Below are positions 30,392-38,012 of a stretch of 64,000 bases of DNA, piece by piece (position 1 is the first letter of the stretch; the number at the start of each line of letters is the position of its first letter). Location of the stretch: positions 1 to 64,000 of the IMG/VR virus record IMGVR_UViG_3300036818_000105. The stretch is one strand, 5' to 3'. This DNA is from a virus. The position numbers and the translations under genes are program-made. The notes under the pieces are model-generated. The model saw only the letters and a list, made by a program, of their open reading frames with translations, was not told where the DNA came from and did not search any database.

Positions 30392-30568
30392 ATGACAGAA
30401 AACCTGGAACCCGAGTACAGCGTTCGCGATCTCAGGGGCAAGCTGGCCGACATCCTTAACGCCGCCGCCGCGCACGGGACGATCACCTACGTGACCAGCA
30501 GGGGCCGGCGCATTGCCGCGGTAGTGCCGCTATCGGTCGCCGAGGCCGCCACGTCCAGGGGCGAGTGA
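30392..30568 (+). CDS. Orphan Phd/YefM-type antitoxin, 58 aa
   Basis: EYSVRDLRGKLADILNAAAA then HGTITYVTSRGRRIAAVVPL is the N-terminal DNA-binding fold of Phd/YefM antitoxins. The C-terminal toxin-binding tail is very short (SVAEAATSRGE). The next gene is not a Doc, RelE or PIN toxin, so it is an orphan. Likely a regulator or antitoxin against a toxin elsewhere. ATG lies 7 bases after the -10, so the mRNA is probably leaderless. Confidence 0.82.
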   Translation: MTENLEPEYSVRDLRGKLADILNAAAAHGTITYVTSRGRRIAAVVPLSVAEAATSRGE

Positions 30569-30580
30569 GAAGATGCGGGG

Positions 30581-30919
30581 ATGCTCGTTAACCTCACGCC
30601 CCACCCAGTCGCGATCTACCGCGACAAGTCAGTCGAGGACGGCCCGGACGAGGTGATCCCGCCATCGGGAACGGTGGCGCGCATCGCCACGATCGAGCTC
30701 GGCACGGGCCTGTCCGCGCACAGCGGGCGCAGCTACGAGCTCGTCGAGTACGGGCACGCCCACGACCTGCCGCAGCCGGTGGCCGGCACCGGCTACGTCG
30801 TCTCCCTCGTCGTCGCCCTGGCCGTCCGCGGCCGCGACGACCTCCTCGCCCCCTACCTCGAGGTGCGCAATGAGGCGGGGACGATGATCGGGTGCCGTTA
30901 CCTGCAGAGGGCGTGCTGA
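30581..30919 (+). CDS. Conserved phage/plasmid hypothetical protein, 112 aa
   Basis: MLVNLTPHPVAIYRDKS, then VIPPSGTVARIATIEL and a central PVAGTGYVVSLVVALAVRGR. The NLTPHxV start and PxSGTVAR motif mark a widespread family in phages and plasmids of unknown function. Follows the antitoxin by 12 bases. It does not resemble a known toxin, though pairing cannot be excluded. Confidence 0.75.
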   Translation: MLVNLTPHPVAIYRDKSVEDGPDEVIPPSGTVARIATIELGTGLSAHSGRSYELVEYGHAHDLPQPVAGTGYVVSLVVALAVRGRDDLLAPYLEVRNEAGTMIGCRYLQRAC

Positions 30920-30926
30920 CCCGCCG

Positions 30927-31817
30927 TCAGGAGAACACCCGGACGTACTGGACCTCGATGCTCGCGGCCCGGTCGAACGGAGTCTGGGCCGAGCCGAGGA
31001 CGGGGCCGCCGTACGAGGTCCCGGCCGTGATCCACATCGGGGCGCCGGTCACGTAGGAGCCCGAGATGGTGCAGTACAGCACGCCGTCGTAGTAGACCTC
31101 GCAGTAGTTGCCGCTGGCGCCGTGGCCGAAGGCGAGGGTCACGTAGGTCCAGGCGTCGGGCAGGATGTTCGGCGCCACCGGGACGGCCGCGGTGTTCTCG
31201 GGCGACAGCTGAACGGTCTTGCCGTCATAGGTCCACGGGTCGGTCGTTGCCTCAGAGCCGGAGCCGGTCCCGTAGTGGTAGCTGACGTAAGAGCCGCCGT
31301 ACTGCGTCTCGACGGCGTCGATCTCCCCGCCCGCCGGCCAGCCGCTGCCGTAGCACCAGAGTGAGGACCAGCAGGCGAACACGTGGCCGCTGCCGCTGGT
31401 GAACCCCGAGAACTTGACCAGCGCCTCGATCACGCCGGCTGAGGTCGGGTACTGCCCCGGCGACTGGATGATCCCGCAGTCGGCCGTGCTCGTCGTAGCC
31501 AGCCTGAGGACGCTGAGGCCCCCGTCGGTCGTCACCTCGACGTTACGGGGGCTGGCCGGGTTCTCGCCGACTCCCGACCCGTTGGTTACCGGCGTGGTGG
31601 TCCCGGGCATGTAGCGCCAGGCGTACAGGTCAGACGGCAAGTACTGCTCGAGCAGCGCGTGACCCGCTGCCAGGGCGGACGGGTACGGCACCGTCCCGGA
31701 CGGCGGGGGCACCGTGACGGGCGGCGGGGTGGCAGCCGCGGGCAGGGTGACGCTGGCACTGACGGGAAAGGCGACGCCGCCGACAGTGGCCGATCCCGAG
31801 ACGGTGACTGCGGTCAC
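30927..31817 (-). CDS. GH16-type concanavalin-fold protein, tail or surface
   Basis: 296 residues; GTG 31817 overlaps the upstream stop (GTGA). After an Ig-like start (VTVSGSATVGGVAFPVSAS) and a Pro linker comes a GH16-like domain: SALAAGHALLEQYLPSDLY region, then GIIQSPGQYPTSAGVIEALV, the active-site motif GGEIDAVETQ (E-x-D-x-x-E) and DAWTYVTLAFGHGASGNYC. GH16 enzymes cut beta-glucans and galactans; phage forms act as depolymerases or carbohydrate binders. Four Cys may form disulfides. Last gene of the lysis/tail cassette. Confidence 0.75.
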   Translation of the reverse strand: MTAVTVSGSATVGGVAFPVSASVTLPAAATPPPVTVPPPSGTVPYPSALAAGHALLEQYLPSDLYAWRYMPGTTTPVTNGSGVGENPASPRNVEVTTDGGLSVLRLATTSTADCGIIQSPGQYPTSAGVIEALVKFSGFTSGSGHVFACWSSLWCYGSGWPAGGEIDAVETQYGGSYVSYHYGTGSGSEATTDPWTYDGKTVQLSPENTAAVPVAPNILPDAWTYVTLAFGHGASGNYCEVYYDGVLYCTISGSYVTGAPMWITAGTSYGGPVLGSAQTPFDRAASIEVQYVRVFS

Positions 31818-32095
31818 GGCGTGACCGCCGTGAAGACGTTCGGGCTGGCCGGCGACACCTTGAACGTCAGCCCCGGGCACGTCGGGACGGCGAACGCCTC
31901 AGCCGCGGCCGGGGCGCCCGCGAGCGTGAGCGTCCCGGAAACCGGGTACGTCGCGGAGCCGACCTTCGCTGACCCGGTGACGGTAACGGTCCCGGCCGGC
32001 GTGCCGGCATTGCCGCTGACGACGTACGTCAGCGTGATCGTCTGACCCGAGGCGGGCGCGCTCGGGCTGACGGTGAGGGCGACGGTTACCGCCAT
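31814..32095 (-). CDS. Ig-like beta protein, 93 aa
   Basis: Starts at ATG 32095. All-beta: VTVALTVSPSAPASGQTITL, then VSGNAGTPAGTVTVTGSA. Its end resembles the start of the GH16 protein, suggesting a duplicated module. Likely a virion surface or decoration protein. Confidence 0.65.
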   Translation of the reverse strand: MAVTVALTVSPSAPASGQTITLTYVVSGNAGTPAGTVTVTGSAKVGSATYPVSGTLTLAGAPAAAEAFAVPTCPGLTFKVSPASPNVFTAVTP

Positions 32096-32123
32096 CTGAT
32101 TCTCCCTGGTCCTGGTCTTCTGC

Positions 32124-32873
32124 CTAGACGCCGAGCAGCGCGGGCCATGTCTGGGGCCCGACGGTGCCGTCGACGGTGATCTTCGCCGCCGCCTGCACGG
32201 CCTTGACCGCGGCGAGGGTCGCGGGCCCGAACGACCCGTCGACCGTGACCGCGTGCCCCCGCTGGCCGCACTGGAACTGAGCGGTCCGGACGAAGGTCCC
32301 GGTCGCTCCCTGCCTGAGCTCGGGAAGCTGCTGCATGAGGGTCTCCGTCCAGGCTGGCGTGGGCGGTGCCGCCGGGGCGCCGAAGAAGTTGCCAAGCAAG
32401 AGCGACTGGTCGAGGACCCGCCCCATGGCGCTTGACGTCCACTGGGTTCCGTCCATGGCGACCGGCGTCATGCGGCACGACGACGGGCCGCAGACGTGCT
32501 CGCCGGCCCCGTAGTGCGCCGACCAGAGGCGCACCGAGGGCCGCTCGATCCCGGAGCGGTCGAGGACGGGCAGTACCTGCGCCTCCATCGTGTACGCGCT
32601 GGCGTAGACGACCGGCCTGGCAATGCCCCGTGCCACCTGCCGGGCGTGCCAGCCGGGGACGTCGGACGCGCTCGCCGCGCCGCTCTCGACGTCGAGGGCG
32701 TCCGCGTTGCTGCCGGCGAGCAGGGCGATCGACAGGTGCTCCGCCTTCGGGAACGCCGCGACGACCCAGTCGTAGTTCGGCTGGTTGCCGACCGACCCGT
32801 CGACGTAGGCGGCGTAGGCGGCGGCCCCGGCCGGGAACTGGCCGTTCAGCGCCGTGTCGTACATGGTGATCAC
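32124..32873 (-). CDS. Endolysin-like protein with peptidoglycan-binding domain
   Basis: 249 residues, GTG 32873 in a GTGA overlap. Residues 1-160 look like the TIM-barrel-type domain used by actinophage lysins (YAAYVDGSVGNQPNYDWVVA, DALDVESGAASASDVPGWHA, YASAYTMEAQVLPVLD, VRLWSAHYGAG and MDGTQW), similar to DUF1906/GH25-like folds. Residues 180-249 are a PG_binding_1 domain: FQCGQRGHAVTVDGSFGPAT and ITVDGTVGPQTWPALLG. It lies next to a holin-like gene, so it is the likely lysis enzyme. Confidence 0.8.
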   Translation of the reverse strand: MITMYDTALNGQFPAGAAAYAAYVDGSVGNQPNYDWVVAAFPKAEHLSIALLAGSNADALDVESGAASASDVPGWHARQVARGIARPVVYASAYTMEAQVLPVLDRSGIERPSVRLWSAHYGAGEHVCGPSSCRMTPVAMDGTQWTSSAMGRVLDQSLLLGNFFGAPAAPPTPAWTETLMQQLPELRQGATGTFVRTAQFQCGQRGHAVTVDGSFGPATLAAVKAVQAAAKITVDGTVGPQTWPALLGV

Positions 32874-33190
32874 GGCGCGTCCCCGCATCCCAGGTCCTGG
32901 CGAAGCTGGTGGATCTCGGCGACGAGCGCGGCCGTGAACGTCCCCGAGGCGGGCTTCTTCGGCGCGGCGGCGTCCGCCCGGTCGAGGGTGACGACCAGGC
33001 CGCACCACTTGCCCTGCTCGGAGTTCACCTCGTGGGAGGTCCAGAGCAGGTTCCCGACCCCGGCGAGGGCGGCGATGAGGAACAGGACGACGACCGCCCG
33101 GCCCTGCAGCCGCGACAGCCCCCGTTCCCCGCGCTCTCCCTGCACGCCCCGGGGGCCGACGGGGAACCTCTCGCCAGCCTCGTTACTCAT
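32870..33190 (-). CDS. Single-pass membrane protein, 106 aa
   Basis: ATG 33190. A collagen-like start (GPRGVQGERGERG), one membrane segment (AVVVLFLIAALAGVGNLLWT) and an outer helical part. Size and position between lysin and holin suit a second holin or spanin-like protein; not proven. Confidence 0.7.
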   Translation of the reverse strand: MSNEAGERFPVGPRGVQGERGERGLSRLQGRAVVVLFLIAALAGVGNLLWTSHEVNSEQGKWCGLVVTLDRADAAAPKKPASGTFTAALVAEIHQLRQDLGCGDAP

Positions 33191-33452
33191 GAGCGCCACC
33201 CTCCGAAGGCAAGGGCGGCGAGGACGGTGAGGGCGGCTCCTCCTGCGGGCGCGGTGAGTCCGACAATGACCCAGGCCCGGACAAGATGGTGGCGACGGCG
33301 GAGCGCGCGGCAGGTGCGATGCACCCAAGCGCGACGACGAGCAGGGCCGCGTTGGGGGACAAGGACTCCACTTGCTTCCAGATCACCCAGATACCGAACC
33401 CGGTGAGCCCCACGTCCCGTAGCAGCGGCCATGCTTTCTGGAGCCACCCCAC
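33183..33452 (-). CDS. Holin-like membrane protein, 89 aa
   Basis: Two hydrophobic stretches (LRDVGLTGFGIWVIWKQVES and NAALLVVALGCIAPAARSAV) with a proline/acidic C-terminus, a typical small actinophage holin plan. Overlaps the 33190 start by 8 bases. Confidence 0.7.
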   Translation of the reverse strand: MGWLQKAWPLLRDVGLTGFGIWVIWKQVESLSPNAALLVVALGCIAPAARSAVATILSGPGSLSDSPRPQEEPPSPSSPPLPSEGGAHE

Positions 33453-33473
33453 GTCGCCTCGCTTCCCCGCTGA

Positions 33474-33725
33474 TCACGAACTTCCCGGAGGGGAACTCCC
33501 CGGCGGGCCGGCCCACTTCGCGCCTGTCATCGGGTCAGCGTGCGGGTCGAGGGTCTTCTCCGGCCGCGGGACGGTGCCCGGCCCGGCGCCGAGCAGTTCC
33601 AGCACGTCCGCGACTGGCACCTCGGCAGCGTCGGCCCGCTGGTAGCTCCGCATGATCGCGACGGCCCGGTCGAGCGCCTGCCGTGCCTCGTCGTCCTGCG
33701 CGGGCCGCTTCCGGCCCCGGATCAC
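33474..33725 (-). CDS. Hypothetical protein, 83 aa
   Basis: GTG 33725 overlaps the upstream stop. A basic start, helix ARQALDRAVAIMRSYQRADA and a Pro/Gly tail. No family recognised. Confidence 0.6.
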   Translation of the reverse strand: MIRGRKRPAQDDEARQALDRAVAIMRSYQRADAAEVPVADVLELLGAGPGTVPRPEKTLDPHADPMTGAKWAGPPGSSPPGSS

Positions 33726-34066
33726 AGAAGGGCCTTCGCGAAGCTCAGCATCGACCTGACGGCGGGGCTTTCCACGACAGCGAGGACCGCGTTGAAGTCG
33801 GGGACGTGCGCGGTGAGCATTCCCCGCAGGGTCTCCGCCTGGGGGGCGGTGACGGTGAGCGTGGAGCCCTCCGGCGGGTTGGAGGCGAGGGACTTGAGGA
33901 AGTCGGCTGCCTCGCTGATCTCGGGGGCCACGTCCTTCGAGAACCACGACTCCGCCCGGGTGAGGGCCGGAATGTGGGCTGCGGCGAGCGCCTTGAGTCC
34001 TGCCGTCTCCGCCTGGCTGATCGTGATGCTCGCGCCGCCGTCGGGGGTCGCGGTGATGTCGGCCAT
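33722..34066 (-). CDS. Hypothetical protein, 114 aa
   Basis: Beta start (DITATPDGGASITISQAETA) and helical rest (EISEAADFLKSLASNPPEGS; FNAVLAVVESPAVRSMLSFA). First gene of the lysis cassette, close to the end of the phage tail region in related layouts; role unknown. Confidence 0.65.
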   Translation of the reverse strand: MADITATPDGGASITISQAETAGLKALAAAHIPALTRAESWFSKDVAPEISEAADFLKSLASNPPEGSTLTVTAPQAETLRGMLTAHVPDFNAVLAVVESPAVRSMLSFAKALL

Positions 34067-34129
34067 GGGCAGGCTCCTTGTGGGGCGCGCGGGGAAGGCG
34101 GGTTGTCTTGGGCATCAGCCTAATCCCGT

Positions 34130-34162
34130 GCACGTGCTAATGCACGCGACGTCTGCACGTGC
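34130..34162. repeat. GCACGTGC motif pair, 25-bp step
   Basis: GCACGTGC at 34130 and 34155, with GCACGC at 34142 between. In the 137-base region between the lysis cassette and the 34204 gene. Same arrangement at 46197, 53814 and partly at 13468. Confidence 0.65.
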
Positions 34163-34203
34163 GTTATGCCTGCCAGCCCTCGGCCGGCCTAGGATCGGGG
34201 AGC

Positions 34204-34428
34204 ATGGACACGGGCAAGCTGACGTGGGGACCCGGCTGGCTTGCCACCGTCCCGCAGGAGACGTGGACGCTCACGGGAACTTACGGGCCAGGGGCCGCAC
34301 CGCACTGCCGGGTCTTCTGGGGCTCCCACGGCTGCCAGCACCCGCGCGGCCACCCTCCGGAGGACCCGCACTCGTGCGACTGCTGCGAGTGCCCCGATGA
34401 GGCGTGCAAGCCCGTCCTGCGTGGCTAA
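34204..34428 (+). CDS. Cys/His-rich small protein, 74 aa
   Basis: ATG 34204 behind GGGGAG. VFWGSHGCQHPRGHPPEDPH then SCDCCECPDEACKP is a dense metal-binding cluster. Unknown; likely lysogeny- or early-expressed small protein. Confidence 0.6.
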   Translation: MDTGKLTWGPGWLATVPQETWTLTGTYGPGAAPHCRVFWGSHGCQHPRGHPPEDPHSCDCCECPDEACKPVLRG

Positions 34429-34504
34429 GCCCCCGTACTACGGGCCGACGACGCACTTCTACGGCGAGGACGCGGAGGCGCTCGGCCTGCCGATGGTCAG
34501 CTAG
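34421..34504 (+). CDS. Mini protein, 27 aa
   Basis: GTG 34421 overlaps the previous stop by 8 bases (an in-frame ATG at 34397 would give 35 residues). VAKPPYYGPTTHFYGEDAEA. Weak evidence beyond the junction. Confidence 0.35.
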   Translation: MAKPPYYGPTTHFYGEDAEALGLPMVS

Positions 34505-34507
34505 CCG

Positions 34508-34768
34508 CTAGTGCGAGCAGTTCGACGTGCCCGCACCGAAGCCGGGGATGCCGTGCGCCGTCCACGCCGGCTCAGCCGGCGGTGCCACTGTCCCCTCCGG
34601 CGCGTACTCAGCCTGCCCGCCGGCGACTAGGCCGGGGGCCTCGCGGGAACTGGCCCAGAACGCCTCGCCGACGGACACGTTCGCTAGCCTCCCGGACCAA
34701 GCGCTCTGGACCATCGGCTGGAGGGCCAGCAAAAGGATCGGCTGGTTTGGCGGAAGCGGAAACCCCAC
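34508..34768 (-). CDS. Hypothetical protein, 86 aa
   Basis: GTG 34768, four bases after the upstream stop. GFPLPPNQPILLLALQPMVQ and ANVSVGEAFWASSREAPGLV. Unknown. Confidence 0.5.
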   Translation of the reverse strand: MGFPLPPNQPILLLALQPMVQSAWSGRLANVSVGEAFWASSREAPGLVAGGQAEYAPEGTVAPPAEPAWTAHGIPGFGAGTSNCSH

Positions 34769-34772
34769 CTGA

Positions 34773-35090
34773 TCAGGCTACTTCCCCGGGCGCACCGAGG
34801 ACGGTAACGAAGCCGCCCCCCGCGTCCGCGACGACCTGCCAGCCCGCGTCCCGCAGGACGCCCGTATAGCGCTCCAGCGCGGCGTCCGTCGTCGACTGAA
34901 GGGTCTCGCCAGGCCCCGTGGACATGTTCACGCGGGTGACACGGACCTCTCCCGATTCCTGCCACGCGCGCCAGCCGGAGGCGATGACCTCGCCGCCCAC
35001 CGTGACCGCCTCCAGGTACCGCGCCTTTTGCATGGCACCCGACACGGCCTCAACGGTCGGAGGGTTCGTGTCGGTCAGTGGAAATCCCAT
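34773..35090 (-). CDS. Hypothetical protein, 105 aa
   Basis: An alpha/beta protein (AVTVGGEVIASGWRAWQESG; ALERYTGVLRDAGWQVVADA). The C-terminal helix-strand YTGVLRDAGWQVVxD is common in small actinophage proteins of unknown role. Confidence 0.65.
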   Translation of the reverse strand: MGFPLTDTNPPTVEAVSGAMQKARYLEAVTVGGEVIASGWRAWQESGEVRVTRVNMSTGPGETLQSTTDAALERYTGVLRDAGWQVVADAGGGFVTVLGAPGEVA

Positions 35091-35106
35091 GATCCAACGC
35101 TAACCC

Positions 35107-35394
35107 TCAGATCAGGCGACCGCACCTCGTGCAGAATGAGCCGGGCGGGATGCGGTGCTCGCACGGGGCCTCGCTGGCGGGCTCGGCCGCGCCCGTGCCG
35201 ACGTCCGTGTGCGCCGTGCTGGCCACGGGCTGGCCATCCCGGTCAAAGCGGCTGAGTTCAGCATCAATGGCGCCCTCGACCCAGACTGACCGGGGCGTCT
35301 CGCCGCGCGCCTTGTCGATCGCTTCCGCCTTCGGCTCGCTTACGCGGACCGGGATGACAACTCGCTTGCCCTCAGGGGTCCGTTCTCTCGCCAT
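35107..35394 (-). CDS. Ribbon-helix-helix regulator with zinc-ribbon end, 95 aa
   Basis: RVVIPVRVSEPKAEAIDKAR then GETPRSVWVEGAIDAELSRF is an RHH fold; CEHRIPPGSFCTRCGRLI at the end is a C/H-type metal site. ATG lies 6 bases from the -10 TATACT on the minus strand, which is half of the palindrome at 35401. The same palindrome serves tnpB on the other side, so this protein probably regulates both. Confidence 0.72.
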   Translation of the reverse strand: MARERTPEGKRVVIPVRVSEPKAEAIDKARGETPRSVWVEGAIDAELSRFDRDGQPVASTAHTDVGTGAAEPASEAPCEHRIPPGSFCTRCGRLI

Positions 35395-35400
35395 GGAAGG

Positions 35401-35416
35401 AGTATACGCGTATACT
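35401..35416. promoter_or_regulatory. Perfect 16-bp palindrome between RHH and tnpB genes
   Basis: AGTATACGCGTATACT. Each half contains TATACT, a good -10 box: one 6 bases before the tnpB GTG, the other 6 bases before the RHH ATG. Two divergent leaderless promoters thus share one operator. Confidence 0.7.
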
Positions 35417-35422
35417 GATTGA

Positions 35423-36685
35423 GTGACTATACGGAACCGGCTATACCCCGACGCACGGGCGGAAGCGATCATGCGCGACCTGCACTGTGCGCAAGCCCGG
35501 TACGTGTGGAACCTCTGCGTCGAGCAGGAATCCTGGTGGCGGCGGGACCGCGGGAAGATGCCAACCTGGGTAGAGCGATGCCGCCAGTTGGCTGAGGCGC
35601 GGACTGAGTTTGAGTGGCTTCGCGCGGGCAGTAATGCAGTCCAGCAGCAGGCCATCAGGGACTTCGGACGGGCGATGACCGCCTTCCTTGATCCGAAGAA
35701 CCCGGCTAGAGAGCCAACGTTCCGGAAGGCGGTCCGCGATGAAGGATTTCGCATCGTCGGGGAGCGATCGGGACCGCACGTTTCCTGGGGCCTTCGGCGC
35801 CTGAACCGCAATTGGGGCGAGGTCCGCATCCCGAAGGTCGGCTGGGTCCGCTTCCGCTGGTCTAGGCCAGTTCCGGGAGATGTGAAGTCCTTCCGGGTCA
35901 CCCTTGACCGCGCAGGCCGATGGCACGTCTCGTTTCCGTCTCCGCAGGGCGCCGTCGGCCGTCGGCCGACCGGGGCGGCCGTCGGCATTGACCGGGGCGT
36001 CCGAACTGCCCTGGTCACCTCAGAAGGCCAGCATTTCCGAGTGCCCAGAATTGGCGACCGTGCTGCAGGGCGGTACGTCGCCCTGCAGCGGCGCATGTCC
36101 CGCCAGCAGAAGGGCTCGCGCAAGAGGGAGAAAACCCGGCTGGCAATGGCCCGGATCGCGGTAAGGGTTGCCGACCGGCGCAAGGACTGGGCAGAGAAGG
36201 TCTCCACGCGACTTGTTAGCGACTACGACCTGATCGTGTTCGAAAAGCTGAACGTGGTCCGCATGACTCGCAAGTCTGCACCCAAGTCCGATCCTGATCA
36301 GGTCGGTGCATTCCTTCCCAACAAGGCCCGCGCGAAGGCTGGGCTGAACCGAGGCATCCTCGCGGCATGCTGGGGCATTCTGGCCGCCCGTGCCGAGGAG
36401 AAGGCTGTCGCATCAGGCGTGAGTGTCATCTACGTCAACCCGAGATTCACCTCGCAGCAGTGCCATGCGTGCGGCCACGTGAGCCGGAAGAACCGCGAGA
36501 GCCAAGCGGTATTCCGGTGTGAGTCCTGTGGCCACCATGATCATGCTGACGCGAACGCTGCGAAGAACGTACTTGCCCGGGGGCTAGGCACAATGGCGGT
36601 CCCTGCGCACGCCCCGGGTCACGGGGTGCAACGCCCGCATAAGTCCGCGAGAGCGGCGGCGGGAACCACCCGGAGTGCGACATAA
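35423..36685 (+). CDS. tnpB: IS605-family TnpB RNA-guided nuclease
   Basis: 420 residues. RuvC catalytic residues are present: D190 (AAVGIDRG), E274 (LIVFEKLNVV) and D376 (HADANAAKN). The four-Cys zinc finger is CHACGHVSRK and FRCESCGHH. Length is normal for TnpB. No TnpA (Y1 or serine recombinase) is nearby, so the element cannot move by itself. The right end with its hairpins follows at 36671-36729. TnpB proteins cut DNA at the element's donor site guided by an omega RNA made from this 3-prime region. GTG start chosen because it is the first start after the -10. Confidence 0.9.
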   Translation: MTIRNRLYPDARAEAIMRDLHCAQARYVWNLCVEQESWWRRDRGKMPTWVERCRQLAEARTEFEWLRAGSNAVQQQAIRDFGRAMTAFLDPKNPAREPTFRKAVRDEGFRIVGERSGPHVSWGLRRLNRNWGEVRIPKVGWVRFRWSRPVPGDVKSFRVTLDRAGRWHVSFPSPQGAVGRRPTGAAVGIDRGVRTALVTSEGQHFRVPRIGDRAAGRYVALQRRMSRQQKGSRKREKTRLAMARIAVRVADRRKDWAEKVSTRLVSDYDLIVFEKLNVVRMTRKSAPKSDPDQVGAFLPNKARAKAGLNRGILAACWGILAARAEEKAVASGVSVIYVNPRFTSQQCHACGHVSRKNRESQAVFRCESCGHHDHADANAAKNVLARGLGTMAVPAHAPGHGVQRPHKSARAAAGTTRSAT

Positions 36686-36729
36686 GCACTCCGGGAAATC
36701 CCCGTCCATCAAGTCGGGGAGGATGTCAA
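36671..36729 (+). ncRNA. TnpB right end, 3-prime part of the omega RNA scaffold
   Basis: A hairpin over the tnpB stop (CGGAGTGC, loop gacataa, GCACTCCG) is followed by CCCCG...CGGGG and ends GGAGGATGTCAA, the typical right-end sequence of IS605/IS1341 elements. The omega RNA scaffold would start inside tnpB, and the guide would be the bases from about 36730 on. The exact 5-prime end cannot be seen. Confidence 0.6.
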
Positions 36730-36775
36730 ATCCAGTACTTCGCGTGGCAGTGCCCGAGGTGACAGGAGGATCGCC

Positions 36776-37360
36776 ATGAGCAACCCAGACATTCAGTATT
36801 TCGGCAGTTCCGGCACGTGGGTAAAGCCCCCGAACGCCGTCCGCGTTGACGTGGTGCTCAAGGGCGGCGACGGCGCCGCCCCCGGCACCGTGCCGGGCGG
36901 AGGCGGCGACCCGCTCTCGGGCCCTGCGTTTACAGGCACCGGAACCCTTAACGGCAGCACGGGCGGTGGGGGCGGCGGCGGTACGGCCGTGTATCCCGCT
37001 GCCCGGGGAGGCTCCGGGCCGCGCGTCAGCGTGGTCTGCAGCCCGAGCCCGGCCGCGTCTCCCGTAGGAATCCTAGGCTCGCTGAGCGTGGATTCTTACG
37101 ACGCCGATGACTTTCCCGCCGAGCTTCACGTCGAGGTCGGCAAGGGCGGCAGGCCCGGAGGCCGGGACGGGTACGCGCTGATCGTCACTCACCTGGCCTC
37201 GCCTAGCCTGCCGTCAGTTCCGCCGCATGACCTGATGCTTCACGCCCACTCCCGCGACCACCCGGACGACGGGGAGCCGCACGAGCACCTTCACGCCGGG
37301 CCCGGTCACATGGGACTTGAGCACGTCCACCCGCACCGGCATGCCTCGGGAGAGCAGTGA
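36776..37360 (+). CDS. Glycine-rich tail-fibre-like protein, 194 aa
   Basis: IQYFGSSGTWVKPPNAVRVD matches the conserved start of glycine-rich phage tail tip or fibre domains, followed by Gly tracts (about 35-85). The C-terminus is His/Asp-rich (HSRDHPDDGEPHEHLHAGPG), a possible metal-binding tip. The TnpB element lies just upstream. Good ribosome site (GGAGGATCGCC). Confidence 0.72.
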   Translation: MSNPDIQYFGSSGTWVKPPNAVRVDVVLKGGDGAAPGTVPGGGGDPLSGPAFTGTGTLNGSTGGGGGGGTAVYPAARGGSGPRVSVVCSPSPAASPVGILGSLSVDSYDADDFPAELHVEVGKGGRPGGRDGYALIVTHLASPSLPSVPPHDLMLHAHSRDHPDDGEPHEHLHAGPGHMGLEHVHPHRHASGEQ

Positions 37361-37551
37361 TGAATGACGTCACTAACCAGATCACGGCTCACCTGATGGA
37401 CGCCGCCAAGCTGGCGATCGAGGCAGGCGGCAACTACACCGGGAAGTACGCGATCATCGCCCAGGCGACGGTTGACTCTGACGGGTCGATCATTCTCACC
37501 TGGGAGCGGTACGGCCCGAACGGGATGGACAGCGGAGGCGGCCAGGGATGA
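37357..37551 (+). CDS. Hypothetical protein, 64 aa
   Basis: Helix then beta (ITAHLMDAAKLAIEAGGNYT; AQATVDSDGSIILTWERYG). ATGA overlap on both sides. Unknown. Confidence 0.6.
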   Translation: MMNDVTNQITAHLMDAAKLAIEAGGNYTGKYAIIAQATVDSDGSIILTWERYGPNGMDSGGGQG

Positions 37552-37778
37552 GCACGGAGCACCAGATCACCAAGCGCGCCGCTGACGGCACCCTGACCAT
37601 CGCCGAGCTGCGGGAGTTCATTGACGAGTTCGAGAAGGCCGCCGACGCGGCGTTCGCGTCACCAGCCGACGGGACGGCAGCGATCCCAGACTGGTGGGGG
37701 CTCAAGCCGAAGGCCCGGATAGCGTTCGGCGGCGGGATCAAGTCGATAAGCGTCACCATCCCCGGAGAGGCGGAGTAG
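37548..37778 (+). CDS. Hypothetical protein, 76 aa
   Basis: Helical (TLTIAELREFIDEFEKAADA) with a beta end FGGGIKSISVTIPGEAE. Its 3-prime end (GTCACCATCCCCGGAG) is repeated 233 bases later before the 38013 gene, a trace of local duplication. Confidence 0.6.
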   Translation: MSTEHQITKRAADGTLTIAELREFIDEFEKAADAAFASPADGTAAIPDWWGLKPKARIAFGGGIKSISVTIPGEAE

Positions 37779-37780
37779 CG

Positions 37781-37981
37781 GTGAGCGCAGGCCTTTACCT
37801 TGGATTGGTCGGCATGGTCATCTGCGCTGTCGCGGCGGCCGGAAGCGCATGGGGGGCGGTACGGGAGATCCGGGGTTGCCCGGGCGGGGCGGCGCTGATT
37901 GCCGCCTGCCTGGCGCTTGCAGTAGTCGGGGTCGCAGCCGTGGTCTCGGGCATGCTCGTGGCGATGGGAGAGGTGCGATGA
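37781..37981 (+). CDS. Two-pass membrane protein, 66 aa
   Basis: GTG start. LYLGLVGMVICAVAAAGSAW and ALIAACLALAVVGVAAVVSG are membrane segments joined by a short basic loop. Unknown. Confidence 0.6.
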   Translation: MSAGLYLGLVGMVICAVAAAGSAWGAVREIRGCPGGAALIAACLALAVVGVAAVVSGMLVAMGEVR

Positions 37982-38012
37982 GTGTCACCATCCCCGGAGG
38001 GGGCGATAAGCA

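Noticed and set aside
30581-30919. Toxin partner of the Phd-type antitoxin
   Set aside because: The family (NLTPHPV start) is found alone in many phages and plasmids and has no toxin motif.
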